Positions 15,894 through 23,995 of a stretch of DNA of 64,000 bases are shown one piece after another. The stretch lies in the NCBI GenBank assembly GCA_023898745.1, contig CP060237.1, positions 744,001-808,000 of the forward strand. The letters run 5' to 3'. Below the pieces are notes generated by a model that made no database searches, was not told where the DNA came from, and saw only the letters and a list, made by a program, of their open reading frames with translations. Positions within the stretch are counted from its first letter, which is position 1, and each line of letters starts with the position of its first letter. The stretch is from Alphaproteobacteria bacterium. GTDB lineage: Bacteria > Pseudomonadota > Alphaproteobacteria > G02398745 > G023898745. A program made the translations under genes and the position numbers.

Positions 15894-16769
15894 ATGTTTC
15901 CATTTCTTTTTGCGCAGGTTATTGAAAAAGCTTTAGTGATAAATGGTCAGGTTGTCAGCAATCATGATATTAATCGGATTAAAAAGTTGTATAAGGCTCT
16001 TGAGCAGGTTAAGATGCCAATACCGGATAAAGGAAATCCTGACCTATATTTTTATAAAAAAATGTTTTTCGAATATGTGATAAAAAATAACGCACCCTGG
16101 TCATTTCTCAACGTTTCGGAAGAGGAGTTTCGGAATTATTTTCAAATTCAATTAATTGAATTCAATGTATCTGAGGAAGATTTCAGAAAAGCGCTTGAAG
16201 AAAATAACGTTTCATTTGCAACGTTTCAGGAATTTCTTATTGATACCTTGAGATGGTATCGATATGTAGGCATGAACTTTCAAGGGTTTGCACCTAGCGA
16301 TGCAGCAGTGGATGAGTTTATGAAAAAAATCAATGCCTCAATGAAAGGCGAGCCTTCTCTTTTTATCACAGGATATATTGCGCAAGTCAAAAAAGGTGGA
16401 AATGCGTTTATTGATGAAATTCAAATTAATGGGATGTTAGGCGCAAAAAATAAAGATGAATTTCTGAAAATTGCAAACAATTACCCCGTTCAACCTCTGG
16501 AAGATGTGCCATTAGAGGCTATTACACAACCTGTAATTAAATCAACGGTTGAAGAGTCGTATCATGCAAAAAAGCCTGTAGTATGCGATGTATTTGATGA
16601 TGTGACACTTGTGATTTATGTAACAGATGGATACAAAATGAAACCAGGAATAAGCAAAGAGCAGGCAAAACATAAACTGTTTGAAGAGGTTGTTACAAAG
16701 AAATGTGGCGATAGTTTTGTAAAGCAGGTCGCAAAAAAACTTAAGATTGAAGATGGAAAAAATAAGTAA
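15894..16769 (+). CDS. SurA-like periplasmic chaperone lacking PPIase domains
   Basis: The protein begins MFPFLFAQ, a very short hydrophobic N-terminus, followed by VIEKALVINGQVVSNHDINR, which matches the SurA N-terminal signature. The SurA_N-type helical domain spans about 10-135. The remaining 150 residues do not contain the parvulin prolyl-isomerase motifs, so the 291-residue product is a SurA variant reduced to chaperone function. The location directly upstream of rsmA mirrors the surA-ksgA neighbourhood of other proteobacteria, which strengthens the call. A good ribosome site (AAGGAG, 15881-15886) and a TATAAT (15869-15874) precede the start. The end overlaps rsmA by 17 bases. Confidence 0.75.
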   Translation: MFPFLFAQVIEKALVINGQVVSNHDINRIKKLYKALEQVKMPIPDKGNPDLYFYKKMFFEYVIKNNAPWSFLNVSEEEFRNYFQIQLIEFNVSEEDFRKALEENNVSFATFQEFLIDTLRWYRYVGMNFQGFAPSDAAVDEFMKKINASMKGEPSLFITGYIAQVKKGGNAFIDEIQINGMLGAKNKDEFLKIANNYPVQPLEDVPLEAITQPVIKSTVEESYHAKKPVVCDVFDDVTLVIYVTDGYKMKPGISKEQAKHKLFEEVVTKKCGDSFVKQVAKKLKIEDGKNK

Positions 16770-17565
16770 TCTTCTGAGAAAATTTGATCTTCTTCAAAAC
16801 AAGGGATTTTCAAAAAAACTTGGTCAAAATTTTATTTTAGATAAGAATATTTTAGACAAAATTGTAAAACTGGCAGGCCCTATAGAGGGTGAGCATGTTT
16901 TGGAAATTGGCTCAGGTGTTGGCAGTTTATCAGAGCGTATTTTATTACAAAAACCCAAAACATTCACGATTATCGAAAAAGATCCGAGATGTGTAGAAGC
17001 TGTTAAATCTTGGCTAGACGTAGATATTCGTGAAGCTGATGTTTTATCAGTTGATTTACCCTCCGTCATTCTGAACGTAGCGAAGGATCTTTTGACTTTG
17101 TCTCAGGATGATGGTGCACGTATTAAAGTCATTGCTAATCTTCCTTATAACATTTCAACCGCTATCTTAATCAAATTCTGCTATATTCGCCATCTCATCA
17201 AAGATATGACGCTCATGTTTCAAAAAGAAGTTGCGCAAAGGATTGTTGCAAAACCCTCAACCAAAGATTTTGGAAAATTGTCGATCATTGCACAAACATG
17301 TTTTGACTGTAAAATTGCGCAAGTATTCCCGCCATCAATTTTTATACCACCACCCAAGGTTGATTCTGCTGTTGTGGTTTTTACACCAAAGAAAAATGTG
17401 ACAGCTGATTTAGATAAATTATCAGAATTAACAAATCTTTTGTTTTCTAGAAGGCGTAAAGTCTTAAGGCAAAGTTTATCTCCAGAGTTACTAAAATCCT
17501 GCGGCATAGATCCACAAAGTAGGGTAGAGAATTTAATGGTTGAAGACTTTTTAAAATTAATTTAA
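16753..17565 (+). CDS. rsmA: 16S rRNA dimethyladenosine transferase RsmA (KsgA), with in-frame repeat insertion
   Basis: RsmA dimethylates the two adjacent adenines near the 3' end of 16S rRNA. The hallmarks are KKLGQNFILDKNILDKIV, SAM-binding VLEIGSGVGSLSERI, catalytic motif ANLPYNIST and C-terminal FSRRRKVLRQSL. The ATG at 16753 is preferred over a TTG two codons earlier. Residues 105-120 (VILNVAKDLLTLSQDD) are encoded by a 48-base palindromic repeat at 17065-17112 that has close non-coding relatives in the window, so the gene carries an in-frame insertion between the motif-II region and the NLPY catalytic motif. The reading frame continues intact on both sides. It overlaps the surA-like gene by 17 bases. 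Confidence 0.93.
   Translation: MEKISNLLRKFDLLQNKGFSKKLGQNFILDKNILDKIVKLAGPIEGEHVLEIGSGVGSLSERILLQKPKTFTIIEKDPRCVEAVKSWLDVDIREADVLSVDLPSVILNVAKDLLTLSQDDGARIKVIANLPYNISTAILIKFCYIRHLIKDMTLMFQKEVAQRIVAKPSTKDFGKLSIIAQTCFDCKIAQVFPPSIFIPPPKVDSAVVVFTPKKNVTADLDKLSELTNLLFSRRRKVLRQSLSPELLKSCGIDPQSRVENLMVEDFLKLI
17065..17112. repeat. Family A palindromic repeat inserted in frame in rsmA
   Basis: GTCATTCTGA (17065-17074) and TCAGGATGAT (17103-17112) are imperfect inverted ends, and the left part matches the half element at 10783 at 25 of 27 positions. The element is 48 bases, exactly 16 codons, contains no stop in the gene's frame and begins precisely on a codon boundary. Confidence 0.85.
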
Positions 17566-17666
17566 AAAACAACTTTTGTAAATCGTTTTTTTGAAATACA
17601 AGTCTTGTGAGAAAAAAAATTGTATTTTAACTTAGTATAAGATGAAGAACTTTCTCAAGACTCCCT

Positions 17667-20600
17667 ATGCAAATCAAAAGAATTTACACCGAAAAAGGTA
17701 AAGATCCCTACCAAAATATTGATTTTACAAATACATCCAGTGAGTTAAAAAATCTTGATGGCACAACTCTTTTTTCCCAAACAGATCTAGAAGTTCCTGC
17801 AAATTTTTCGCAAATTGCGAGTGATATTTTGGCGCAAAAATATCTCAGAAAAGCGGGTGTTCCGAAAGAGACTGTGAAGGTAAAAGAGGATGAGGTTCCG
17901 CAATGGTTGCAAAGAAGCGCTCCAAAAGAAGGAACGGAATTTGCGGGTGAGACGAGTGCAAAGCAGGTCTTCAATCGATTGGCGGGAGCATGGACCTATT
18001 GGGGATACAAAGGTGGGTATTTTGATACAGAAGAAGATGCAAGAGCGTTCTATGATGAAACATGCTATATGTTGTGTGCACAAATGGCCGCACCAAACTC
18101 TCCACAGTGGTTTAATACAGGTTTACATTGGGCATATGGAATAGAAGGGGATGCTCAAGGGCATTACTATGTGGATCCGAAAACGGATGAATTGGCGTTA
18201 TCAAAAAATGCATATGAGAGACCTCAACCACACGCATGTTTTATTCAAAGTATTGATGATGATCTTGTAAATGAAGGTGGAATTATGGATCTTTGGGTTC
18301 GAGAAGCTCGTTTGTTTAAATATGGATCTGGAACAGGAACAAATTTCTCAAACCTCAGAGGAAATGGTGAGCCATTATCAGGTGGAGGCAAATCATCTGG
18401 TTTGATGAGTTTCTTAAGAATTGGTGATCGTGCAGCTGGCGCAATTAAATCAGGTGGCACCACAAGAAGAGCGGCAAAAATGGTGATTCTAGATGTCGAC
18501 CATCCAGATGTTGAAGAATTTATCGATTGGAAAGTTAAAGAAGAAAAGAAAGTTGCAAGTTTAGTATGTGGTTCTAAGATATGCAAAGAGCATCTAGAGA
18601 ACATTTTCGAAACATGTTTATATTCAGATCTTCCTGTAAGCGAGCGTTACGATCCTGCACACAACAAACCGCTTAAAGAAGCTGTGCTAAAAGCGCGCAA
18701 ATTATATGTTCCAGAAGGTGCAATCCAACGCGCGATACAAGAAGCAAAATTAGGTCGCGATCACTTAGATTTCGATACGTTTGATGTAGATTGGAACTCA
18801 GAAGCTTATTATACAGTTTCTGGTCAAAACTCCAACAACTCTGTTCGTGTATCTGATAAATTTCTTAAAGCTGTTGAAGATGACAAAAACTGGAATCTGA
18901 TTAATAGAACAGATAAAAAAATCAATAAAACTCTCAAGGCACGCGCGTTGATGGATAAAATTTCCTACGCAGCATGGGCATGCGCAGATCCTGGCATTCA
19001 ATTTGATACAACAATAAATGATTGGCATACATGCCCACAATCTGGTCGCATTAATGGGTCAAATCCATGTTCAGAATATATGTTCTTGGATAACACAGCA
19101 TGTAACTTAGCATCTCTAAACTTGATTAAGTTTTATGATGAAAACAAAGGATTTAATGTTGATTCCTATACACATGCGTTAAATATCTGGACAATGATAC
19201 TGGAAATTTCTGTTTATATGGCGCAGTTCCCATCTAAAGAAATCGCAGATCTGTCTTATAAATTCAGAACACTTGGTTTAGGATTCGCAAACCTTGGTGG
19301 CCTTTTGATGATGATGGGTGTGCCATATGATAGCGAAGAAGGTCGTAACTTATCTGCAATTTTCTCAGCACTTTTAACAGGTGTGGCGTATAGAACATCA
19401 GCACTTATGGCAAAGGAGCAGGGTGCGTTTAAAGAATATGAGAAAAACAGAGATGATATGTTGCGTGTTATTCGTAACCACAGACGTGTTGCTTATAATA
19501 AAGTTCGCGGATATGAAGGATTGTCCATAACACCTGTAGGATTGGTACAAGATATTTATCCAGATCTAGTAAGAGCATCTCAAAAAATTTGGGATGAAGC
19601 GTTAGAGCTTGGTGAGCAACATGGATATCGCAATGCGCAAACAACTGTGATTGCGCCGACAGGTACAATCGGCTTGGTGATGGACTGTGATACAACAGGT
19701 ATTGAACCAGATTTTGCTTTGGTGAAATTTAAAAAACTTGCGGGTGGTGGATATTTTAAAATTATCAACCAAATGGTTCCAAAAGCATTAAAAAGATTGG
19801 ACTATTCCACTGCACAAATTGAAGACATTATTAAATATGCGGTCGGTCATGGGCAGTTGCCTGAAAAGTTTGTGAAAAAACTTAAGAGTAAGGGGTGCTC
19901 TGATACTGCGATTGAAAATATTCAAAAATCCGCAAAAGATACGTTCGATATTAAATTTTTATTCCATGTAGGTTCTTTAGATAAGGATTTGCGTGAAGCG
20001 TTAAAAATTGAAGAGGGTGATGATATTTTAGCGAAGCTTGGCTTTTCTAAGAAGGAAATCGAAGAAGCAAATCTATATTGCTGCGGATCTATGACAGTAG
20101 AAGGTGCACCATACCTAAAGGATGAGCATCTTCCAATTTTTGATTGTGCGAATATCTGCGGACGTATTGGAACGCGTTTCTTATCTGTTGAAAGTCATAT
20201 TCGTATGATGGCAGCAGCGCAGCCATTTATTACGGGTGCAATTTCAAAGACAATTAACATGCCAAAAACGAGCACAATCAAAGAATGTAAAGATTCTTAC
20301 ATGTTGTCTTGGAAGCTTGGTCTTAAGTCTAATGCATTGTATAGAGATGGTTCCAAACTATCTCAAGCTTTAACTTCTGCATTAGAAATTGAAGATGATT
20401 TGCCAGAAGCACCAACAGCAGAAAAAGTTGCACAATTGACAGAACAGATTGCTATTAAGCGCAAGAAACTTCCTAATAGGCGCCTTGGTTACACTCAAAA
20501 AGCTAATGTTGGTGGGCATAATATTTATATCAGAACAGGTGAGTATCAAGATGGTAAATTAGGGGAAATCTTTATTGATATGCACAAAGAAGGTGCGGCA

Positions 20601-21059
20601 TTTAGATCCTTGATGCATAACTTTGCGATGGCGATTTCTATTGCGCTGCAATATGGTGTTCCTTTAGAGGAATTTGTAGAAGCGTTTGTCTTCACGCGCT
20701 TTGATCCAAGTGGGCCTGTAAAAAATAACCCACATATTAAAATGGCAACATCCATTTTAGATTATATCTTCAGAGAATTGGGTGTGTCTTATTTAAATCG
20801 CTATGATTTAGCACATGTGCAAATTCAAGATTTAAATGCAGATGCGCTAGGTGAACCTAAGGCTGTAGAGCAAAAAATGCAAGCAGTTGTTGGTGGAGAT
20901 AGTAGAGTTATTGATATGGAAACATCCACACAAGTTAAAAAAGCAAAAATGTTGGGTTATGTTGGTGATAGCTGTACAGAATGTGGGAATTTCACAATGG
21001 TGCGCAATGGTACATGCCTTAAGTGCGTTACTTGCGGCGCAACATCTGGCTGCTCTTAG
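17667..21059 (+). CDS. nrdJ: Adenosylcobalamin-dependent (class II) ribonucleotide reductase NrdJ
   Basis: NrdJ reduces ribonucleotides to deoxyribonucleotides using a B12-derived radical, independent of oxygen. The 1130-residue protein has the N-terminal FNRLAGAWTYWGYKGGYF region, the substrate site around NPCSEYMFLDNTACNLAS, KYGSGTGTNFSNLRG and the APTGTIG motif. The C-terminus has CTECGNF and CLKCVTCGATSGC, the redox-active/zinc Cys cluster typical of the long alphaproteobacterial NrdJ. The organism therefore needs adenosylcobalamin, by synthesis or uptake. The upstream 101-base gap contains an ACAAG-T-CTTGT palindrome (17598-17608) but nothing I can identify as an NrdR box or a cobalamin riboswitch. 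Confidence 0.95.
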   Translation: MQIKRIYTEKGKDPYQNIDFTNTSSELKNLDGTTLFSQTDLEVPANFSQIASDILAQKYLRKAGVPKETVKVKEDEVPQWLQRSAPKEGTEFAGETSAKQVFNRLAGAWTYWGYKGGYFDTEEDARAFYDETCYMLCAQMAAPNSPQWFNTGLHWAYGIEGDAQGHYYVDPKTDELALSKNAYERPQPHACFIQSIDDDLVNEGGIMDLWVREARLFKYGSGTGTNFSNLRGNGEPLSGGGKSSGLMSFLRIGDRAAGAIKSGGTTRRAAKMVILDVDHPDVEEFIDWKVKEEKKVASLVCGSKICKEHLENIFETCLYSDLPVSERYDPAHNKPLKEAVLKARKLYVPEGAIQRAIQEAKLGRDHLDFDTFDVDWNSEAYYTVSGQNSNNSVRVSDKFLKAVEDDKNWNLINRTDKKINKTLKARALMDKISYAAWACADPGIQFDTTINDWHTCPQSGRINGSNPCSEYMFLDNTACNLASLNLIKFYDENKGFNVDSYTHALNIWTMILEISVYMAQFPSKEIADLSYKFRTLGLGFANLGGLLMMMGVPYDSEEGRNLSAIFSALLTGVAYRTSALMAKEQGAFKEYEKNRDDMLRVIRNHRRVAYNKVRGYEGLSITPVGLVQDIYPDLVRASQKIWDEALELGEQHGYRNAQTTVIAPTGTIGLVMDCDTTGIEPDFALVKFKKLAGGGYFKIINQMVPKALKRLDYSTAQIEDIIKYAVGHGQLPEKFVKKLKSKGCSDTAIENIQKSAKDTFDIKFLFHVGSLDKDLREALKIEEGDDILAKLGFSKKEIEEANLYCCGSMTVEGAPYLKDEHLPIFDCANICGRIGTRFLSVESHIRMMAAAQPFITGAISKTINMPKTSTIKECKDSYMLSWKLGLKSNALYRDGSKLSQALTSALEIEDDLPEAPTAEKVAQLTEQIAIKRKKLPNRRLGYTQKANVGGHNIYIRTGEYQDGKLGEIFIDMHKEGAAFRSLMHNFAMAISIALQYGVPLEEFVEAFVFTRFDPSGPVKNNPHIKMATSILDYIFRELGVSYLNRYDLAHVQIQDLNADALGEPKAVEQKMQAVVGGDSRVIDMETSTQVKKAKMLGYVGDSCTECGNFTMVRNGTCLKCVTCGATSGCS

Positions 21060-21072
21060 TCGGATGTATTTT

Positions 21073-21108
21073 CGTCATCACGAGGAACGAAGTGACGTGG
21101 TGATCCAT
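21073..21108. repeat. Family B palindromic repeat
   Basis: GTCATCACGAGGAACGAAGT continues to GACGTGGTGATCCATG. It lies between the convergent ends of nrdJ and aspS and is close in sequence to the copy at 15796. It probably forms a bidirectional hairpin in the two transcripts. Confidence 0.8.
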
Positions 21109-21156
21109 GGATGGCCGTTGTTTTCTAATAAAAACCTCACCTGACGACACTCCTTG

Positions 21157-22911
21157 TTAAGGTTTTTTAATCGTTAAATGTAACTCTTTCAATCGCTTGA
21201 TTTCCACTTCACAAGGTGCATTCATCATTAAATCTTGTGCATTTTGATTCAAAGGAAATGCTATAACTTCGCGAATCGTATGTTCATTTGTAAGCAACAT
21301 CACCATACGATCAATTCCAGGCGCTAAGCCGCCATGAGGTGGGGCGCCATATTTGAAAGCGTTGATTAAAGCGGGGAATTTATTATCCACAACACTTTTG
21401 TCCAAGCCTGCAATTTCAAAAGCTTTATACATAATCTCTGGTTTATGGTTACGGATTGCTCCGCTGCATAATTCAATACCATTGCATACGATATCGTATT
21501 GATAAGCTTTAATTTCTAAGGGGTCTTTAGTCAATAATGCATCCATTTCTCCTTGTGGCATAGAGAATGGATTATGAGAAAACTCAATTTGTCCTGTATC
21601 TTCGTTTGTTTCAAACATCGGATAATCCGTGATCCAACAGAATTCAAAGGTATTATTGTTAATTAAATCTAACTCATGACCCAATTTATTTCTCACCATG
21701 CCTGCATATTTAAATGCTTTTTGTGGTTGTTCACAAATGAAAAAGGTATATCCTTTCTTGTCATTTGATAATTGACCCAGTTGTTGTTCATTCAAAAACT
21801 TAGCAATAGGACCTTTGGCGCCTTCATCTCCAAAAATCATATATCCTAGACCTGCAAGTCCTAACTCGCGTCCAAAATCATTCATTTGATCAAAGAATTT
21901 TCGTGGTTTCTCTTCATCTGTCGCAACAGGAATAGCGACAACGCTAGCCCCTTTATTTTTGATTGCATCTGCAAAAATGGAAAATCCAGAATCTTTAAAA
22001 ATATTTGTGACATCTTGTAATTTCAAAGGATTTCTTAAATCTGGTTTATCACTTCCATAAGTTTTAATTGCGTCATCGTATGGAATTCTTGTAAAAGGCG
22101 TTGAAGAAATCTCCTTTCCTGAGGAGAATTTTGTAAAAACACTGTGCAAAGCCTTTTCTGCAACTGCAAACACATCTTCTTGTGTGGCAAAAGCCATTTC
22201 AATATCTAACTGATAAAATTCGCCCGGTGATCTATCTGCTCTTGCATCTTCATCTCTAAAACATGGTGCAATTTGGAAATACCGATCAAATCCAGACGCC
22301 ATGTATAATTGTTTAAAAATTTGTGGCGCTTGAGGAAGGGCATAAAATTTTCCTGGATAATGCCTAGATGGCACCAAATAATCTCGGGCACCCTCAGGAG
22401 ATGATGATGTTAAAATTGGTGTTTGTAGTTCCAAGAAATTTTGCGCCAACATCTCTTGTCTTAATGCTTGAATGATTTGTGAACGTAGAACAATATTGCG
22501 ATGTACTTTTGGGCGTCTTAAATCTAAAAAACGGTTTGTCAATCGAATTTCTTCATTATAAGGCTCATCACTATTTACTGGAAGCGGTAAATCAATACCC
22601 GCATGCAAAACCTCAAGATCATTTACAACAATTTCAATTTCACCCGTTGGCAAATCCCTATTGATATTTTGCTCTGCACGTCTAACAACTTTACCTTTGA
22701 TTTGAATAATTGACTCATGGCGTAATTTTTCTACAGTTTGAAAAAACTGTGAGTCTGGCTCAAATAAGCACTGTGTAATACCATAATGATCCCTCAAATC
22801 AACGAACAGAAGACCCCCATGATCGCGTTTTCTATGGATAAACCCAGAGAGTGTTACTATTTGATTTTCATGAGTTTTGTTGAGATCCTGGCACGTATGT
22901 GTTCTGTACAT
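21157..22911 (-). CDS. aspS: Aspartyl-tRNA synthetase
   Basis: AspRS charges tRNA-Asp (or both Asp and Asn tRNAs where AsnRS is absent). The 584-residue length fits the bacterial type with an extra GAD domain. It opens with the anticodon-binding OB domain (MYRTHTCQDLN, GFIHRKRDHGGLLFVDLRD), then the class II core: motif 2 FRDEDARADRSPGEFYQLD and motif 3 GLAPGIDRMVMLL near the C-terminus. The frame is complete. A family B repeat lies just past its end and a family A palindrome precedes it. The window does not show whether asnS or gatCAB exists. Confidence 0.96.
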   Translation of the reverse strand: MYRTHTCQDLNKTHENQIVTLSGFIHRKRDHGGLLFVDLRDHYGITQCLFEPDSQFFQTVEKLRHESIIQIKGKVVRRAEQNINRDLPTGEIEIVVNDLEVLHAGIDLPLPVNSDEPYNEEIRLTNRFLDLRRPKVHRNIVLRSQIIQALRQEMLAQNFLELQTPILTSSSPEGARDYLVPSRHYPGKFYALPQAPQIFKQLYMASGFDRYFQIAPCFRDEDARADRSPGEFYQLDIEMAFATQEDVFAVAEKALHSVFTKFSSGKEISSTPFTRIPYDDAIKTYGSDKPDLRNPLKLQDVTNIFKDSGFSIFADAIKNKGASVVAIPVATDEEKPRKFFDQMNDFGRELGLAGLGYMIFGDEGAKGPIAKFLNEQQLGQLSNDKKGYTFFICEQPQKAFKYAGMVRNKLGHELDLINNNTFEFCWITDYPMFETNEDTGQIEFSHNPFSMPQGEMDALLTKDPLEIKAYQYDIVCNGIELCSGAIRNHKPEIMYKAFEIAGLDKSVVDNKFPALINAFKYGAPPHGGLAPGIDRMVMLLTNEHTIREVIAFPLNQNAQDLMMNAPCEVEIKRLKELHLTIKKP

Positions 22912-22963
22912 TTTAATGAGAGATTTTTGTTTTATTATAGAATGATTTAATTAACAAAAGAAA

Positions 22964-23042
22964 CGCCATCCTGAGGTGAAGCCGAAGGATCTTCTTACGA
23001 TACAAATTCAAAAAGATCTTTCGGCTACAGTTCAAGATGCCG
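22964..23042. repeat. Family A palindromic repeat, full element; possible rnpB terminator
   Basis: GCCATCCTGA (22964-22973) is matched by an inverted TTCAAGATG near 23040, and inside lies a long stem, GCCGAAGGATCTT against AAGATCTTTCGGC, with one G-U pair. Because it begins just past the 3' end of the RNase P RNA on the minus strand, it could terminate or stabilise that transcript, although no T run follows the stem. Confidence 0.8.
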
Positions 23043-23048
23043 AATGTT

Positions 23049-23417
23049 GAGGGGCTATAAGCCGGATTTTGTACATGTAACCATGCGGTGATCATTCATC
23101 TAGAATATACATTGCTGCATACCTCAAGCGACCTACCCGCGCAAACAAAGTAAGCCTTGTTATAGTCTGTTTCAACTATCGTTGCGCCTATTTGGTCTTG
23201 CTCCAAGTGGGGTTTGCCCTGCCATGTTTGTTGCCAAACATGCGGTGCGCTCTTACCGCACCATTTCACCCTTACCTCGAAAGGCGGTATAATTTCTGTG
23301 GCACTTTCCCTAGCTTTTCCGTTCCCAGAAAAACCGCCGGACGTTATCCGGCACTTTGCTTACTAAGAGTCCGGACTTTCCTCTGTAATGGACAATTACA
23401 GCAATCACCCGCCCCTC
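23049..23417 (-). ncRNA. rnpB: RNase P RNA (A-type)
   Basis: RNase P RNA is the catalytic subunit that matures tRNA 5' ends. Read on the minus strand, the P1 helix strands GAGGGGC (5') and GCCCCTC (3') close the molecule. The 5' part contains the conserved GAGGAAAGTCCGGACTC, and the 3' part contains ACAAAATCCGGCTTAT, both universal RNase P segments. Length is about 369 bases, normal for an alphaproteobacterial A-type RNA. Ends are set by P1 and could differ by a few bases. Short reading frames on both strands across this region are artefacts. Confidence 0.95.
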
Positions 23418-23419
23418 AG

Positions 23420-23452
23420 CTTATAAGTAGTGAATTTTTGTGAGTGTGTCAA
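23420..23452 (-). promoter_or_regulatory. Probable rnpB promoter
   Basis: On the minus strand a perfect TTGACA (23452-23447) is followed by TATAAG (23425-23420), which would start transcription at the P1 helix. The gap between the boxes is 21 bases, longer than the usual 17, so the assignment is tentative. No other -10 candidate is better placed. Confidence 0.4.
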
Positions 23453-23455
23453 TCT

Positions 23456-23605
23456 TTATGCGTAAAAAGCTTTATCACAAGTATTATTTTTGACGTAATG
23501 CGCAATAAGAGTTTCGCTCGACAGGGTAGCTTCATCTATGTTTTCTGAAAAGCATGCGACGAAAATTACTATCAATACAAAGCATATGAAATATCTAAAA
23601 AACAT
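23456..23605 (-). CDS. Small membrane or lipoprotein of unknown function
   Basis: From the ATG at 23605 the product is 49 residues, MFFRYFICFVLIVIFVACF followed by SENIDEATLSSETL and a short polar tail. The N-terminal 18 residues are a signal anchor with a possible lipobox (IFVAC). I chose this start because it overlaps the stop of the upstream small gene by 11 bases, suggesting coupled translation; a longer frame to 23686 would run deep into that gene. Two Cys residues occur, one at the putative lipidation site and one near the end. It lies upstream of rnpB on the same strand. I do not recognise a family. Confidence 0.5.
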   Translation of the reverse strand: MFFRYFICFVLIVIFVACFSENIDEATLSSETLIAHYVKNNTCDKAFYA

Positions 23606-23891
23606 CCGAATCTCCATGAAATGCAGAAGGGTATTTATTGTAATAAGCTTCATTGCTTGGTTCTCGCCTATAAGATACATATACATACCCTAACGCAAAC
23701 CCTAGAATTAAAAACAAAAGGTATAGAGCTAGATGTACGAATGCAAATCCTGAATTCTCTTCTTCACAGTTTTCCAAGAGCTCAGATGAAGATTGATGAA
23801 CTTTTTTTAAAATAGCGTTACTATCTTGCAAAAGTTGAGATAGATTATTCCGTAAATTTTCTGTTGTTGATGTATTGGCAGTCGAAGACAC
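23595..23891 (-). CDS. Small single-pass membrane protein of unknown function
   Basis: The 98-residue protein has a polar, coiled-coil-prone N-terminal half (LRNNLSQLLQDSNAILKKV) and one clear membrane helix (FVHLALYLLFLILGFALGY, about residues 50-70), with the short basic segment YRREPSN just after it. The polar N-terminus followed by a single helix suggests a tail-proximal anchor or a small scaffold protein. It is the first gene of a two-gene unit with the small membrane gene at 23456-23605. No family recognised. Confidence 0.55.
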   Translation of the reverse strand: MSSTANTSTTENLRNNLSQLLQDSNAILKKVHQSSSELLENCEEENSGFAFVHLALYLLFLILGFALGYVYVSYRREPSNEAYYNKYPSAFHGDSDVF

Positions 23892-23995
23892 GGTATTTTT
23901 GTATCAAACCTTCTGTCATCATTATAACATTTAAAAGGTAGTATTGGTATAAAAATCTCTCTAAAATGTAATAAAGTTCCGTTTCAAATTTTTGT

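Noticed and set aside
17566..17666. A cobalamin riboswitch or NrdR box upstream of nrdJ
   Set aside because: The gap is only 101 bases and lacks the B12-box and the NrdR consensus; only a small ACAAG-T-CTTGT palindrome is seen.
23192..23443. Short open frames on the plus strand across rnpB
   Set aside because: The region is explained fully by the RNase P RNA.
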